Shown here: in pieces, positions 45,749 to 55,284 of the stretch
Layout of the letters: each line of letters opens with the position of its first letter
Numbering within the stretch: the first letter of the stretch is position 1
DNA from: Pseudomonas sp. Choline-02u-1
Lineage (GTDB): Bacteria; Pseudomonadota; Gammaproteobacteria; Pseudomonadales; Pseudomonadaceae
Assembly: GCF_002836515.1 (NCBI RefSeq)
Contig: NZ_PJBC01000013.1
Location: 62,001 to 126,000 of the forward strand
DNA: 64,000 nucleotides
Direction of reading: 5' to 3'
Made by a program: the position numbers and the translations under genes
The notes under the pieces: generated by a model
The model's database searches: none
What the model saw: the letters and a program-made list of their open reading frames with translations, nothing else
What the model was told of the DNA's origin: nothing

Positions 45749-45808
45749 GATCCTGTGTGTATCCGCCGAATCGAGGCAGTCGATCCGGCTCCAGTCAGGA
45801 GACACACG

Positions 45809-46957
45809 ATGAGCAGCACCTTCTTCATTCCCGCCGTCAACATCATGGGCAGCGGCTGCCTCGACGAAGCCATGCTCGCGATTCGCAATTATGGCTTTCG
45901 CAAGGCGCTGATCGTCACCGACAGCGGACTGGCCAAGGCGGGCGTGGCGGCGATGATCGCCGAGAAACTGGCAATGCAGGACATTGATTCGGTGATCTTC
46001 GACGGCGCCAAACCCAACCCGAGCACGGCCAACGTCGAGGCGGGTCTGGGGCTGTTGAAGGAGAGCAACTGCGATTTCGTGGTGTCACTGGGCGGCGGCT
46101 CGCCGCACGATTGCGCCAAGGGCATTGCGCTCTGCGCGACCAACGGCGGGCAGATCGGCGATTACGAAGGCGTCGACCGCTCCAGCCAGCCGCAATTGCC
46201 GCTGATCGCCATCAACACCACCGCCGGCACCGCCAGCGAAATGACCCGGTTCTGCATCATCACCGACGAATCGCGCCACGTGAAAATGGCCATCGTCGAC
46301 CGCAACGTCACGCCGCTGTTGTCGGTCAACGATCCGCAGTTGATGGTCGCGATGCCCAAAGGCCTGACCGCCGCCACCGGCATGGATGCACTGACCCACG
46401 CCATCGAAGCCTACGTCTCGACCGCCGCTAATCCGATCACCGATGCCTGTGCCTTGAAGGCCATGAGCCTGATCAGCAGCAACTTGCGTCTGGCCGTGCG
46501 CGACGGCAACGACCTGGCGGCGCGGGAGAACATGGCTTACGCGCAGTTCCTCGCCGGTATGGCGTTCAATAACGCCTCGCTGGGTTTTGTACATGCGATG
46601 GCGCATCAACTGGGCGGTTACTACGACTTGCCCCACGGCGTCTGCAACGCCGTGTTGCTGCCGCATGTGCAGAGTTTCAATGCGCAAGTGTGTGCTGATC
46701 GACTCAGGGACGTTGCCCACGCCATGGGTGCGGACATTCGTGGTCTCGGTGCCGAAGAGGGCGCGCAAGCGGCGATCAACGCCATTCGCAGCCTGGCTAA
46801 AGATGTCGAGATCCCCGGCGGACTGCGTGAGCTGGGCGCGAAACTCAGCGATATTCCGGTGCTCGCCGCCAATGCCTTGAAGGATGCCTGTGGGTTGACC
46901 AATCCAAGGGCGGCCGATCAGCGCCAGATCGAAGAGATTTTTCGTAACGCGTTTTAA
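45809..46957 (+). CDS. iron-containing alcohol dehydrogenase
   Basis: A 382-residue group III dehydrogenase. The NAD-binding loop is [14 protein letters not shown] near residues 92-105. The metal-ligand region contains [34 protein letters not shown] and the late ligand His of LPHG. It resembles YiaY/ErcA-type enzymes that oxidise primary alcohols. AGGAGACAC precedes ATG 45809. A long in-frame extension upstream overlaps the divergent gene and is rejected. Confidence 0.92.
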   Translation: MSSTFFIPAVNIMGSGCLDEAMLAIRNYGFRKALIVTDSGLAKAGVAAMIAEKLAMQDIDSVIFDGAKPNPSTANVEAGLGLLKESNCDFVVSLGGGSPHDCAKGIALCATNGGQIGDYEGVDRSSQPQLPLIAINTTAGTASEMTRFCIITDESRHVKMAIVDRNVTPLLSVNDPQLMVAMPKGLTAATGMDALTHAIEAYVSTAANPITDACALKAMSLISSNLRLAVRDGNDLAARENMAYAQFLAGMAFNNASLGFVHAMAHQLGGYYDLPHGVCNAVLLPHVQSFNAQVCADRLRDVAHAMGADIRGLGAEEGAQAAINAIRSLAKDVEIPGGLRELGAKLSDIPVLAANALKDACGLTNPRAADQRQIEEIFRNAF

Positions 46958-47025
46958 GACCGGCACAGCGCGAACGATCGGCGTTATCCTCGCCGCTCGT
47001 TCGCGCCACTTCCGCCGAGTCCTCC

Positions 47026-47937
47026 ATGCTGCAAAAAAGCCTGATTCGCCGCCTCGACCTGATCACTCTGCAACTGTTCGTCGCCGTGCACGAAGAGGGC
47101 ACGCTGACCCGTGCGGCTGCGCGCGAAGCCATCGCGGTGTCGGCGGCCAGCAAGCGGCTGATGGAATTGGAGGAGGCGTTGGGCATCGCTCTGTTCGTGC
47201 GTCAGGCCAAAGGCATGACGCTCACCCCGGCCGGTGAAACCCTGCTGCACCACGCACGACAGATGCTTTTCAACCTCGAGAAGATGGGCCTGGAGCTGGG
47301 CGAGCACAGCCACGGTGTGCGGGGTTACGTGCGCATGCTGGCCAATCTTTCGGCGATCATTCAGTTTCTGCCCGAAGACTTGCGTGACTTCTCGGCGCAG
47401 CATCCGCAGGTCAAGACCGACCTTGAAGAACGGCCCAGCGCCGGGGTGATTCAGGGCGTGCTCGATGGCGTCGCGGACCTCGGCATCTGCTCTGACGACA
47501 GCGACACCCAAGGCCTGCACAGCGTGTTGTACCGCCAGGACAAACTGGTGGTGGTGATGTTGCCGGAGCATCCGCTGGCTACGCGCAAATCAGTGGCCTT
47601 CAATGAAACCCTGGACAGCGACTACGTCGGATTGCACGCGGCCAGTTCGATCAACATGCGCACCCATGCGGCGGCGCGACAGGCCGGCAAAGTCCTGCGC
47701 GTGCGCATTCACGTGCCGGGGTTTGACGCGGTCTGCCGGATGGTCCAGGCGAACATGGGCATTGGCATTCTGCCGCAGCGTGCCTACGCGTTATTTGGTC
47801 AGTCGCTGGGGTTGCGGGCCGTGCCGCTGAGCGATGCCTGGTCGGATCGCACGTTGATTGTGGTGGTGCGTGATGAAGCGCGGCTGTCGCCGGTGAGCCG
47901 AATGTTGTTCGAGCATTTGCGAGCGCAGGGCGCCTGA
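47026..47937 (+). CDS. LysR-family transcriptional regulator
   Basis: A 303-residue protein. The winged helix-turn-helix at about residues 12-70 contains LFVAVHEEGTLTRAAAREAI and SKRLMELEEALGIALFVR, followed by a periplasmic-binding-protein-like effector domain. It is 249 bp before a CoA-transferase/lyase pair transcribed the same way and probably controls it. The dehydrogenase upstream is an alternative target. Confidence 0.9.
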   Translation: MLQKSLIRRLDLITLQLFVAVHEEGTLTRAAAREAIAVSAASKRLMELEEALGIALFVRQAKGMTLTPAGETLLHHARQMLFNLEKMGLELGEHSHGVRGYVRMLANLSAIIQFLPEDLRDFSAQHPQVKTDLEERPSAGVIQGVLDGVADLGICSDDSDTQGLHSVLYRQDKLVVVMLPEHPLATRKSVAFNETLDSDYVGLHAASSINMRTHAAARQAGKVLRVRIHVPGFDAVCRMVQANMGIGILPQRAYALFGQSLGLRAVPLSDAWSDRTLIVVVRDEARLSPVSRMLFEHLRAQGA

Positions 47938-47960
47938 ATCTCTACTGAATGAGCCGCCCT

Positions 47961-48054
47961 CTTCGCGAGCAAGCCCGCTCCCACAGTTGCCAGCGTGGAT
48001 GCAAATTGTGCGGCTGACTTGGAACCCTGTGGGAGCGGGCTTGCCCGCGAAAGC
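47961..48054. repeat. REPIN, GTGGGAGCGGGCTTGCTCGC family
   Basis: An inverted pair encloses about 50 bases. The second arm has CCCGCGAA instead of CTCGCGAA. Confidence 0.85.
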
Positions 48055-48186
48055 GGCTTCGAATTCACCACAGCACTCTGATGCGTTCGCATTTCGCGAA
48101 TGCTCATTGCCGAGAGACGGCTGGATTCGCCAATGATCGTTCCTCTAGCCTTGGCCGCATATTCCAAGAACAAGAGGTACCCCGCG

Positions 48187-49380
48187 ATGACTGCCCCTTT
48201 GAGTGCGATCAAAGTGATCGAGATCGGCACCCTGATCGCCGCGCCGTTTGCCGCGCGCATGCTTGCCGAGTTCGGCGCCGAGGTGATCAAGATCGAAGCC
48301 ATGGGTCAGGGCGACCCGCTGCGCAAGTGGCGCAAGCTGCACGAAGGCACATCGCTGTGGTGGTACCTGCAATCGCGCAACAAGAAATCCCTGGCACTCA
48401 ATCTCAAATCCGCTGAAGGCATCGAACTGGTCAAGCAACTGGCCGGCGACGCCGACGTGATCATCGAGAACTTGCGCCCCGGTGCGCTGGAAAAACTCGG
48501 TCTGGGCTGGGACGTGCTGCATGCCTTGAATCCTGACCTGACCCTGGTGCGTATCTCCGGCTACGGCCAGACCGGCCCGTACCGCGACCGTCCCGGTTTC
48601 GGCGCAATTGGCGAGGCCATGGGCGGCATTCGCTACACCACCGGCAATCCCGATTCGCCACCGGCGCGGGTGGGCGTCAGCCTCGGCGATTCGCTGGCCT
48701 CGTTGCACGCGGTGATCGGCGCGCTGATGTCGCTGTTGCGGGTCAAGACCGGGCAGGGCGGCGGGCAGATTGTCGACGTTTCGCTGGCCGAAAGCGTGTT
48801 CAACGTCATGGAAAGTCTGGTGCCGGAATACGACATGCTTGGCCATGTCCGCGAACGCAGCGGCGGCGCCTTGCCGGGCATTGCGCCCTCCAATACTTAC
48901 CTCACCGCCGACGGCGCTTATGTGGTGATTGCCGGCAACAGCGACCCGATCTACAAGCGCCTGATGCACGTCATCGGCCGCGCTGATCTGGCCGACGCAG
49001 AAGAGTTCGCCCACAACGACGGCCGCGCGGCGCAGAGCCGATTGCTCGATGCGGCCATCACGCACTGGACCAGCAGCCTGCCGATCGACGAGGTACTGGC
49101 CGCCCTCGAAGCCGCTGAAGTGCCGGCCGGGCGCATCTACTCGGTGGCTGACATCGTCGCCGATCCGCACTATCAGGCGCGGGACATGCTGCTCGATGCC
49201 GAGTTGCCCGGCGGCGCAACGGTGAAGATGCCCGGCATCGTCCCCAAACTCTCGGAGACCCCCGGCGGGGTGAACTGGTCCGGGCCGAAACTGGGCCAGC
49301 ACACTGACGCTATTCTCGCCGAACTGGGCCTGACTGAACTCGACATCGAACGCCTGAAAAGCCAAGGGGTGGTGCAATGA
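48187..49380 (+). CDS. class III (CaiB/BaiF-type) CoA-transferase
   Basis: A 397-residue enzyme. The active-site aspartate is probably Asp168 in VSLGDSLASLHA. Other family features are IEIGTLIAAPFAARMLAEFGAEVIKIE at the N-terminus, RNKKSLALNLK near 64-74 and VRISGYGQTGPYRDRPGFG near 122-140. The next gene, for an HMG-CoA-lyase-type enzyme, overlaps its stop (ATGA). This suggests CoA transfer to a dicarboxylate such as 3-hydroxy-3-methylglutarate before cleavage. The human relative SUGCT uses glutarate and HMG, which supports but does not prove this. Confidence 0.9.
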   Translation: MTAPLSAIKVIEIGTLIAAPFAARMLAEFGAEVIKIEAMGQGDPLRKWRKLHEGTSLWWYLQSRNKKSLALNLKSAEGIELVKQLAGDADVIIENLRPGALEKLGLGWDVLHALNPDLTLVRISGYGQTGPYRDRPGFGAIGEAMGGIRYTTGNPDSPPARVGVSLGDSLASLHAVIGALMSLLRVKTGQGGGQIVDVSLAESVFNVMESLVPEYDMLGHVRERSGGALPGIAPSNTYLTADGAYVVIAGNSDPIYKRLMHVIGRADLADAEEFAHNDGRAAQSRLLDAAITHWTSSLPIDEVLAALEAAEVPAGRIYSVADIVADPHYQARDMLLDAELPGGATVKMPGIVPKLSETPGGVNWSGPKLGQHTDAILAELGLTELDIERLKSQGVVQ

Positions 49381-50303
49381 TCACTGACTATTCGCAAACT
49401 CTGATCGTCCAGGAAGTCTCGCCGCGCGATGGCTTGCAGATCGAGCCGACATGGGTGGAAACCGCTGACAAGATCGCCCTGATCAATCAATTGTCACAGG
49501 CTGGATTCAGCCGTATCGAAGCCGGCTCGTTCGTCTCACCCAAAGCCATCCCGGCCCTGCGTGACGGCGAGCAGGTGTTCAACGGTATTGAGCGCCAGCC
49601 AGGGGTGATTTACGTGGCGTTGATTCCCAACCTCAAAGGTGCGCAACGGGCTCTGGCGGCGAATGCCGATGAGTTGAACCTGGTGATGTCTGCCAGCCAG
49701 ACGCACAACCTGGCCAACATGCGCATGCGTTGCGAGGAGTCGCTGGCCGCGTTCGCTGACATCGTCGCGTTTGCCAGCGGCTCGGGTGTGCGCCTCAACG
49801 GCAGCATCGCCACCACGTTCGGTTGCCCGTTCGAAGGCAAGATTGACGAGGATCGCGTGCTGCAAATTGTCGACGCCTATCAGGAGCTAGGCATTCAGGG
49901 CATCAGCCTCGCCGACACCACCGGCATGGCCAATCCGCGTCAAGTCGATCGCTTGGTGCGGCGCGTTTTGCAGCGGGTTTCGCCGGCTGACCTGACCCTG
50001 CACTTCCACAACACCCGAGGCCTGGGTCTGTGCAATGTGCTGGCCGCATACGAGGCCGGTGCGCGGCGCTTCGATGCAGCGTTGGGTGGCCTCGGTGGCT
50101 GCCCGTTTGCGCCGGGTGCGTCGGGCAACATCTGCACTGAGGATCTGGTGAACCTGTGCGATGAGGTCGGTATTCCCACCGGCATCGATTTGACGCTGCT
50201 GCTGAAACTCTCGCGCGGCTTGCCGGCACTGTTAGGCCACGAAGTCCCCGGCCAACTGGCCAAGGCCGGGCGCAATTGCGACCTGCACCCGATCCCCACC
50301 TGA
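49377..50303 (+). CDS. mvaB: hydroxymethylglutaryl-CoA lyase-type enzyme
   Basis: A 308-residue TIM-barrel lyase of the DRE-TIM family: EVSPRDGLQIEP near 12-23 and the signature LGGLGGCPFAPGASGNICTED near 238-258, with the conserved loop cysteine in GGCP. Metal-ligand histidines are in TLHFHNTRGLG. The usual product pair is acetoacetate and acetyl-CoA. It overlaps the CoA-transferase gene. Unlike the lyase of leucine degradation it is not with liu genes, so a separate substrate route is likely. Confidence 0.88.
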   Translation: MITDYSQTLIVQEVSPRDGLQIEPTWVETADKIALINQLSQAGFSRIEAGSFVSPKAIPALRDGEQVFNGIERQPGVIYVALIPNLKGAQRALAANADELNLVMSASQTHNLANMRMRCEESLAAFADIVAFASGSGVRLNGSIATTFGCPFEGKIDEDRVLQIVDAYQELGIQGISLADTTGMANPRQVDRLVRRVLQRVSPADLTLHFHNTRGLGLCNVLAAYEAGARRFDAALGGLGGCPFAPGASGNICTEDLVNLCDEVGIPTGIDLTLLLKLSRGLPALLGHEVPGQLAKAGRNCDLHPIPT

Positions 50304-50318
50304 AGATAAGAAATCCTT

Positions 50319-50406
50319 GTGGGAACGGGCTTGCTCGCGAATACGGTATGTCATTCAACACGGATATCGACTGACCTGACGCGTTCGCGAGCAAGCCCGC
50401 TCCCAC
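50319..50406. repeat. REPIN, GTGGGAGCGGGCTTGCTCGC family
   Basis: An inverted pair lies between the lyase and permease genes; the left arm has GGAACGGGC. Confidence 0.85.
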
Positions 50407-50484
50407 AGTTCAAAAGCATTGAGCAGTACCACTAGACAACAAAAACAATCGGACGCCATTGGCAGTCCGCCTGGAGAAAAATCC

Positions 50485-51816
50485 ATGAGCCTCAACGTAA
50501 TGGAGGCGGGCGCAAGTCCGTCTGTCGATCACGACGCCGAAAAAGCCCTGGTCAGCAAAGTCGCCTGGCGCCTGATGCCGCTGATCATGGTCTGCTACCT
50601 GTTCGCCTTCTTCGATCGCATCAACATCAGCTTCGCCAAATTCCAGTTGCAGACCGACCTGAGCCTGAGCGACACCGCGTATGGTTTGGGCGCCGGGCTG
50701 TTCGTGGTCGGTTACGTGCTGTTCGAAGTGCCGAGCAACATGATGCTGTACAAGGTCGGGGCCCGGCGCTGGATTGCGCGGATCATGATGTCGTGGGGTG
50801 TGGCGACGGCGGCGATGGTCTTCGTCAACAGCGAATGGCAGTTCTATGCGCTGCGCTTCGTGATCGGCGCGATGGAAGCCGGGTTTGCTCCGGGCGTGCT
50901 GTATTACCTGACCCTGTGGTTTCCTCAGCATTTCCGTGGCCGCATCACCTCGATGCTGTTTCTCGCCTCTGCATTCGCCGGGCTGGTCGGCGCGCCGTTC
51001 TCCGGCCTGGTGTTGCAACACCTCGACGGTGTGTTGCAGATGCGTGGCTGGCACTGGTTGTTCCTGCTCGGTGGCGTGCCGTGTATCGCTCTCGGTTTTC
51101 TGGTGCTCACGACGCTCAAAGACCGCATCGAGGATGCGCACTGGCTGACGGCTGACGAGAAGAAATTGCTTTCGAGCCGCATCGCCCATCACGAGCCACA
51201 CAAGAGCGGCGGCTCATTGCTCGCGGCGCTGAAAATTCCCGGTTTCCTGACGTTGGGTTTGATCTATTTCCTGATCCAGGTCGCGTCCTACGGTCTGAAT
51301 TTCTGGGCACCGCAATTGATCCGCAGCGCCGGCACCGAAAGCCCGGTGATGATCGGTCTGCTGACCGCCATTCCGTACATCTGCGGGGCGATCAGCATGG
51401 TGGTGATCGGGCGCTTGTCAGACGCCACCGGTGAGCGGCGCAAGTTTGTCGCCGGGCTGGTGATCGTCGGCGCGATCGGCTTTTTCAGCGCGGGGATCTT
51501 CGCCAGCCACACGACATTTTTGATCGTCGCGCTCGGGCTGCTCGGCGCAGGCATCATCGCTTCGATTCCGAGCTTCTGGACCCTGCCACCGAAACTGCTG
51601 GCGGGCGCCGGTGCCGGCGCGGCGGGCGGGATCGCGGTGATCAATACCCTGGGGCAATTTGGCGGGATCGTCAGTCCGGTCATGGTCGGGCGCATCAAGG
51701 ACCTCACCGGCAGCACCACCCCGGCGCTGTATGTGATTGGCGTCGCCGCGCTGATTGCCGCCGTTTTGCTGCTGTGGGGTTTGCCGCAGAAGCTGCGCAC
51801 GCTCGACAAGTATTGA
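50485..51816 (+). CDS. MFS transporter, anion:cation symporter family
   Basis: A 443-residue protein with 12 predicted helices. The start is chosen at ATG 50485, with CTGGAGA before it. Family motifs are FAFFDRINISFAKFQLQTDLSLS near 37-59 and GYVLFEVPSNMMLYKVGARRW near 74-94. The group carries organic anions. Its place after the CoA-transferase and lyase genes suggests import of their substrate. Confidence 0.87.
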   Translation: MSLNVMEAGASPSVDHDAEKALVSKVAWRLMPLIMVCYLFAFFDRINISFAKFQLQTDLSLSDTAYGLGAGLFVVGYVLFEVPSNMMLYKVGARRWIARIMMSWGVATAAMVFVNSEWQFYALRFVIGAMEAGFAPGVLYYLTLWFPQHFRGRITSMLFLASAFAGLVGAPFSGLVLQHLDGVLQMRGWHWLFLLGGVPCIALGFLVLTTLKDRIEDAHWLTADEKKLLSSRIAHHEPHKSGGSLLAALKIPGFLTLGLIYFLIQVASYGLNFWAPQLIRSAGTESPVMIGLLTAIPYICGAISMVVIGRLSDATGERRKFVAGLVIVGAIGFFSAGIFASHTTFLIVALGLLGAGIIASIPSFWTLPPKLLAGAGAGAAGGIAVINTLGQFGGIVSPVMVGRIKDLTGSTTPALYVIGVAALIAAVLLLWGLPQKLRTLDKY

Positions 51817-51955
51817 ATTTGCGACGCCGTCGATGACGCCTTCGCGTGCAGGCTTCACACACATGAGAAGATTCGCTGGCCTGATCTGTTGAATCCTTCG
51901 ATGCAGAAAGGGATAGTGCGCGCCTGGAAATATCTTCAAGGAGCGGGAAGTGACA

Positions 51956-52684
51956 ATGAAGTCCATATGGCTCAGCGCTGCAGCGCTTTGCGGGTGGTTC
52001 ATGGCTGGGCAGGCGTGGGCTGATTGCACGCCGCCTGCGGTCAGTGGCGAAGCGGACTTTCCTTTGTGCAAGGAATGGCCGGCTTATCCGTCGCTGACGA
52101 TTACCGCGCTATCGACGTTCGTGCCCGATCCGGTCTATGGCAAGGACGGCCGGGTGGGTTCATACGACCTGGATCTGGCCGTCAGCACGGCTGGCAGCCC
52201 CAAACCGCTGGCGACCTATCATCAGCCGTCGGCGTTTCTCTCCGATGCCATCGGGCTGGAAAGTCTGGAACTGGATACTGCCCGCTATAAACTTACGCCC
52301 GACCTCCGCGCATTCGGCGTGCGTGCCCATTTCAAAGGCTCGTCACGCGTCAATCCTCTGGATGAAATTTGGCTGTCGCTCTATGTGAAAGAGGGCGACA
52401 AACTGCGCCCGGTGCTGGATCGCTTGCTGGTCTACACCTTCAGCGGTGAATGGGATGGCAATTGCGCGGGAGAACGCTCGGAGACTGTGCGTACGCTTGA
52501 GATGGCCAAAACCCGATCCAATGGTTACGCCGATATCATCGTCCGCTCAGTCACCATGGGCCTGGTCGGTGAGGGACCGCCTGACACCTGCGAATCGAAG
52601 ACCACCCACGAAAAGCCAGTGCTGACCACGTTGCGTTACGACGGGAAAACCTACGTTTTACCGCAAGGTTTCAAAGGCATGTGA
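51956..52684 (+). CDS. secreted protein of unknown function, first of tandem paralogues
   Basis: A 242-residue protein with a signal peptide ending in GQAWADC; mature cysteines probably form disulfides. ATG 51956 is preferred over a GTG two codons upstream. It is paralogous to the next gene: both share FVPD...G...DL.LAVS, the DTARY.L..D.RAFG block, the KLRPVL/RLRPVL segment and YDG..Y..P near the end. No known domain was recognised. A periplasmic or outer-surface role is inferred only from the signal. Confidence 0.75.
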   Translation: MKSIWLSAAALCGWFMAGQAWADCTPPAVSGEADFPLCKEWPAYPSLTITALSTFVPDPVYGKDGRVGSYDLDLAVSTAGSPKPLATYHQPSAFLSDAIGLESLELDTARYKLTPDLRAFGVRAHFKGSSRVNPLDEIWLSLYVKEGDKLRPVLDRLLVYTFSGEWDGNCAGERSETVRTLEMAKTRSNGYADIIVRSVTMGLVGEGPPDTCESKTTHEKPVLTTLRYDGKTYVLPQGFKGM

Positions 52685-52720
52685 CTGGCGTCACTGATAC
52701 GAATATTTCAAGGAAGAATC

Positions 52721-53440
52721 ATGAATCTGCATCGTCGAATCTATATCGCCCTCGGCTTGTTCGCGCTTACGGCTCAGGTCCATGCCGCTTGCGAAGTAAA
52801 AAAATTCGACGGCCATACGCTCTCGCGCTGCAAAGTCTGGCCTGCGTTCAACACTCAATCAATTGCAGCGAAGGCCACTTTCGTTCCCGATTCTGCGGGT
52901 GCTCAGGACGGCGTGTTCGATCTGGCACTGTCAGTAATCAACGCCACGACGGGCAACACATTCGCCAGTTATGCCAAACCCGGCGCTTACAACTCCGATG
53001 CGATCAGCTTCGATGATCTGAGGATCGATACGGCGCGTTACCGCTTGGCGGCGGACGTCCGTGCGTTCGGGCTGCGATCGACGTTCATGAGCCACGGTTC
53101 CAGAGCCAATCCGTACTCGAAAACCGACCTGGCCTTGTATGTTCGCGAAGGCAATCGCTTACGCCCAGTGCTGGAAGGCCTGGTGGTGCGCAAGGATTTC
53201 GGTGAGGGCACCGGGGAGTGCGATACGCGAGACACACGCATTCGCAGGACTGTCGAAATCGGCTCATCCAGCCACAACGGGTTTGCGGATCTGATCGTCA
53301 GTTCCAGCGGTTCGTTGATGGAGTCTTTCACGTCAGGCAAACAATGCGCTTCGAAAACCACCAACCTGAAGAACACCCAGGTCACGCTGATCTACGACGG
53401 CCAGCAATATGTCGTTCCCGAAGAACTCAGAGGTTACTGA
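52721..53440 (+). CDS. secreted protein of unknown function, second of tandem paralogues
   Basis: A 239-residue protein with a signal peptide ([16 protein letters not shown]). It has the same order of conserved blocks as its upstream neighbour ([42 protein letters not shown]) and the same cysteine pattern near the ends, so the pair arose by duplication. The gap between them is 36 bp with AAGGAAG before this ATG. Function unknown. Confidence 0.75.
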   Translation: MNLHRRIYIALGLFALTAQVHAACEVKKFDGHTLSRCKVWPAFNTQSIAAKATFVPDSAGAQDGVFDLALSVINATTGNTFASYAKPGAYNSDAISFDDLRIDTARYRLAADVRAFGLRSTFMSHGSRANPYSKTDLALYVREGNRLRPVLEGLVVRKDFGEGTGECDTRDTRIRRTVEIGSSSHNGFADLIVSSSGSLMESFTSGKQCASKTTNLKNTQVTLIYDGQQYVVPEELRGY

Positions 53441-53444
53441 TTCG

Positions 53445-53861
53445 ATGCTTACCGGTCTCAACCACCTGACCCTGGCCGTCCGCGATCTGCAGCGGAGTCT
53501 GGCGTTCTATCGCGATGTGCTGCAATTGGACATCGAAGCGACGTGGGATAACGGCGCCTATTTGTCACTGCCCGGACTGTGGTTGTGCTTGTCAGAAGAT
53601 CCTCAGCGCAGCGGGGAGCCGGGCGCGGACTATACCCATTATGCTTTCAGCGTGAGCGCGGCAGACTTCCCTTCACTGGTTGAAACGTTGAAATCGGCTC
53701 AGGTGCCGCAGTGGCGAGACAACCGTAGCGAGGGTGCGTCGTTCTACTTTCTCGACCCCGACGGCCACAAGCTGGAAGTCCATGTCGGCGATTTGCAGTC
53801 GCGGCTGGCTGCGTGTCGGCAGAAACCGTACCCCGGCATGCGTTTTAACGACGCGCAGTGA
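53445..53861 (+). CDS. fosA: FosA-type fosfomycin glutathione transferase
   Basis: Mn/K-dependent glyoxalase-fold enzyme that opens the fosfomycin epoxide with glutathione. The 138-residue product keeps the metal ligands His7, His65 (DYTHYAF) and Glu111 (KLEVHV), Thr9 next to the first ligand, and the [18 protein letters not shown] potassium/substrate loop. Close similarity to chromosomal Pseudomonas FosA. It starts 4 bases after the preceding stop; ATG 53445 gives the family N-terminus ([12 protein letters not shown]). Confidence 0.9.
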   Translation: MLTGLNHLTLAVRDLQRSLAFYRDVLQLDIEATWDNGAYLSLPGLWLCLSEDPQRSGEPGADYTHYAFSVSAADFPSLVETLKSAQVPQWRDNRSEGASFYFLDPDGHKLEVHVGDLQSRLAACRQKPYPGMRFNDAQ

Positions 53862-53921
53862 TCGGGCGCAGTCGGCTGATATAGACTGGCCGCCACGTGT
53901 TCTGGCGCTTGCAGGTTTTTC

Positions 53922-54560
53922 ATGACTCCATCATTGCTGTTGGCCGTTCTGGCTTCGGGTTTCATTTACGGGATCACGCCCGGGCCGGGTGTGCTGGCAG
54001 TGTTCGGCATTGGCGCGGCCCATGGCCGGCGGGCCGGCGCGGGGTTTCTTTGCGGGCATTTGCTCGGCGATGTGATCTGGTGCAGCACCGCATTGGTGGC
54101 CATTGTCGGCGCCCGGGAAATCGGCAGCACCGCATTCGATGTGCTTGGCGTGCTCAGCGCGGTGTATCTGTTCTGGCTCGGCTGGCGTGCGGTGCGTGCC
54201 CAGCGGCGCAATGGCGACGAGGCGCAAGGCGCGGCGCGCCAGCCGTTCTGGCACGGTATCGTCTTCGGTCTGACTAATCCCAAGGCCTACCCGGTGGCGG
54301 TGGCGACCTTCACCGCGCTGCTGTCGAGCCGCGCCGAACTGCTCAACTGGGCGATGCTGCCGGCGCTGATCGCCCTGAGTTTTGTCGGCGGGGCGCTGGC
54401 CTACGCGATTCTCATCGGCGTGGTCGGCGCCCAGCGAGTGCGCATCGTTTATCAGCGTCACGAACTGCTGATCACCCGTTTGTGCGGCGTCATGTTTATC
54501 GGTTTTGCCATCAACGCGTTGATGCACGCGCTGCCCGGGTTGATGCCGAACAAGGGCTGA
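53922..54560 (+). CDS. LysE-family amino-acid exporter
   Basis: A 212-residue membrane protein with six predicted helices. The family motif GITPGPGVLAVFGIGAAHGRRAG lies near residues 17-39, and GLTNPKAYPVAVATF near 114-128 is the second conserved part. RhtB/LysE proteins export amino acids or homoserine lactones. Substrate unknown. A single gene, not clearly in an operon. Confidence 0.88.
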   Translation: MTPSLLLAVLASGFIYGITPGPGVLAVFGIGAAHGRRAGAGFLCGHLLGDVIWCSTALVAIVGAREIGSTAFDVLGVLSAVYLFWLGWRAVRAQRRNGDEAQGAARQPFWHGIVFGLTNPKAYPVAVATFTALLSSRAELLNWAMLPALIALSFVGGALAYAILIGVVGAQRVRIVYQRHELLITRLCGVMFIGFAINALMHALPGLMPNKG

Positions 54561-54716
54561 TGCCGAAGAAGCACCGTTCGTCGTGCCTCGGTCGTTTTTT
54601 CTAAACCTTTGACCGTTAAAGCATTCCTAACAGAGGCGGACGTTTGTCCGCCGCGAGCATTTAAGCAGCGGGCGAATCACGGCCCGCTTGAATTTTCAAC
54701 GAAGGAGGGCGCGACC

Positions 54717-55220
54717 ATGAGCCGGATGGCCACCCGTTTACGTAACGTCAGTTTTGCAACCCTGCTGGGCCTGTGCGCCAGCACTGCGTTCGCCCAGTCG
54801 CCTGCCGAATTCATCAACGATGCCTCCGCCAAGGGCATGGCCGACATCGAAGCCAGCCGTCTGGCCCACGGCAAGACCGAATCGAAAGAGGTCAAGGATT
54901 ACACCATCGTCGTCATCAACGATCGCACCACGGCCAACCAGCATCTGGCGAAAATCGCCAAGAAACTCGACCTGCCGGTTGCCCCCCGCGAAGAAATCGC
55001 CGACAAGGCCAAAGAGCTGATGCCGCAAGTGAAGGACGGCGCGACGTTCGATCAGGCCTACGCGGCAAGCCAGGTCAAAGCCACGGAAGAGGCCATTACC
55101 CAGATCGAGCAACAGGCACAGACCACCGACGTGCCGGAAATCAAAGCGTTCGCCGATGAGACTTTGCCGAAACTGCAAAGCCATCTGGAAAAGGCCCGCG
55201 CGTTGCAGGCCAGTCGCTAA
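54717..55220 (+). CDS. DUF4142 domain periplasmic protein
   Basis: A 167-residue protein with a signal peptide (FATLLGLCASTAFAQ) and a four-helix ferritin-like DUF4142 domain: AEFINDASAKGMADIEASRLA, then VKDYTIVVINDRTTANQHLAKIA. GAAGGAGGG is an excellent ribosome-binding site before ATG 54717. Such proteins are common in envelope stress regulons; no enzyme activity is shown. Confidence 0.88.
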   Translation: MSRMATRLRNVSFATLLGLCASTAFAQSPAEFINDASAKGMADIEASRLAHGKTESKEVKDYTIVVINDRTTANQHLAKIAKKLDLPVAPREEIADKAKELMPQVKDGATFDQAYAASQVKATEEAITQIEQQAQTTDVPEIKAFADETLPKLQSHLEKARALQASR

Positions 55221-55284
55221 CATTCAGCAGTGGTTCGAATTCGGCCGCCCGGCATGAACTGATGCAGGAGCGGCCGAAGTCATT

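Noticed and set aside
45083..45808. N-terminal extension of the iron alcohol dehydrogenase by about 240 codons
   Set aside because: The extension overlaps the DUF4917 gene on the other strand and does not resemble any dehydrogenase; a good ribosome-binding site sits at 45809.
2464..50406. Repeats considered as a CRISPR array
   Set aside because: The copies are dispersed in separate gaps as inverted pairs, not direct repeats with uniform spacers, and no cas genes are present.
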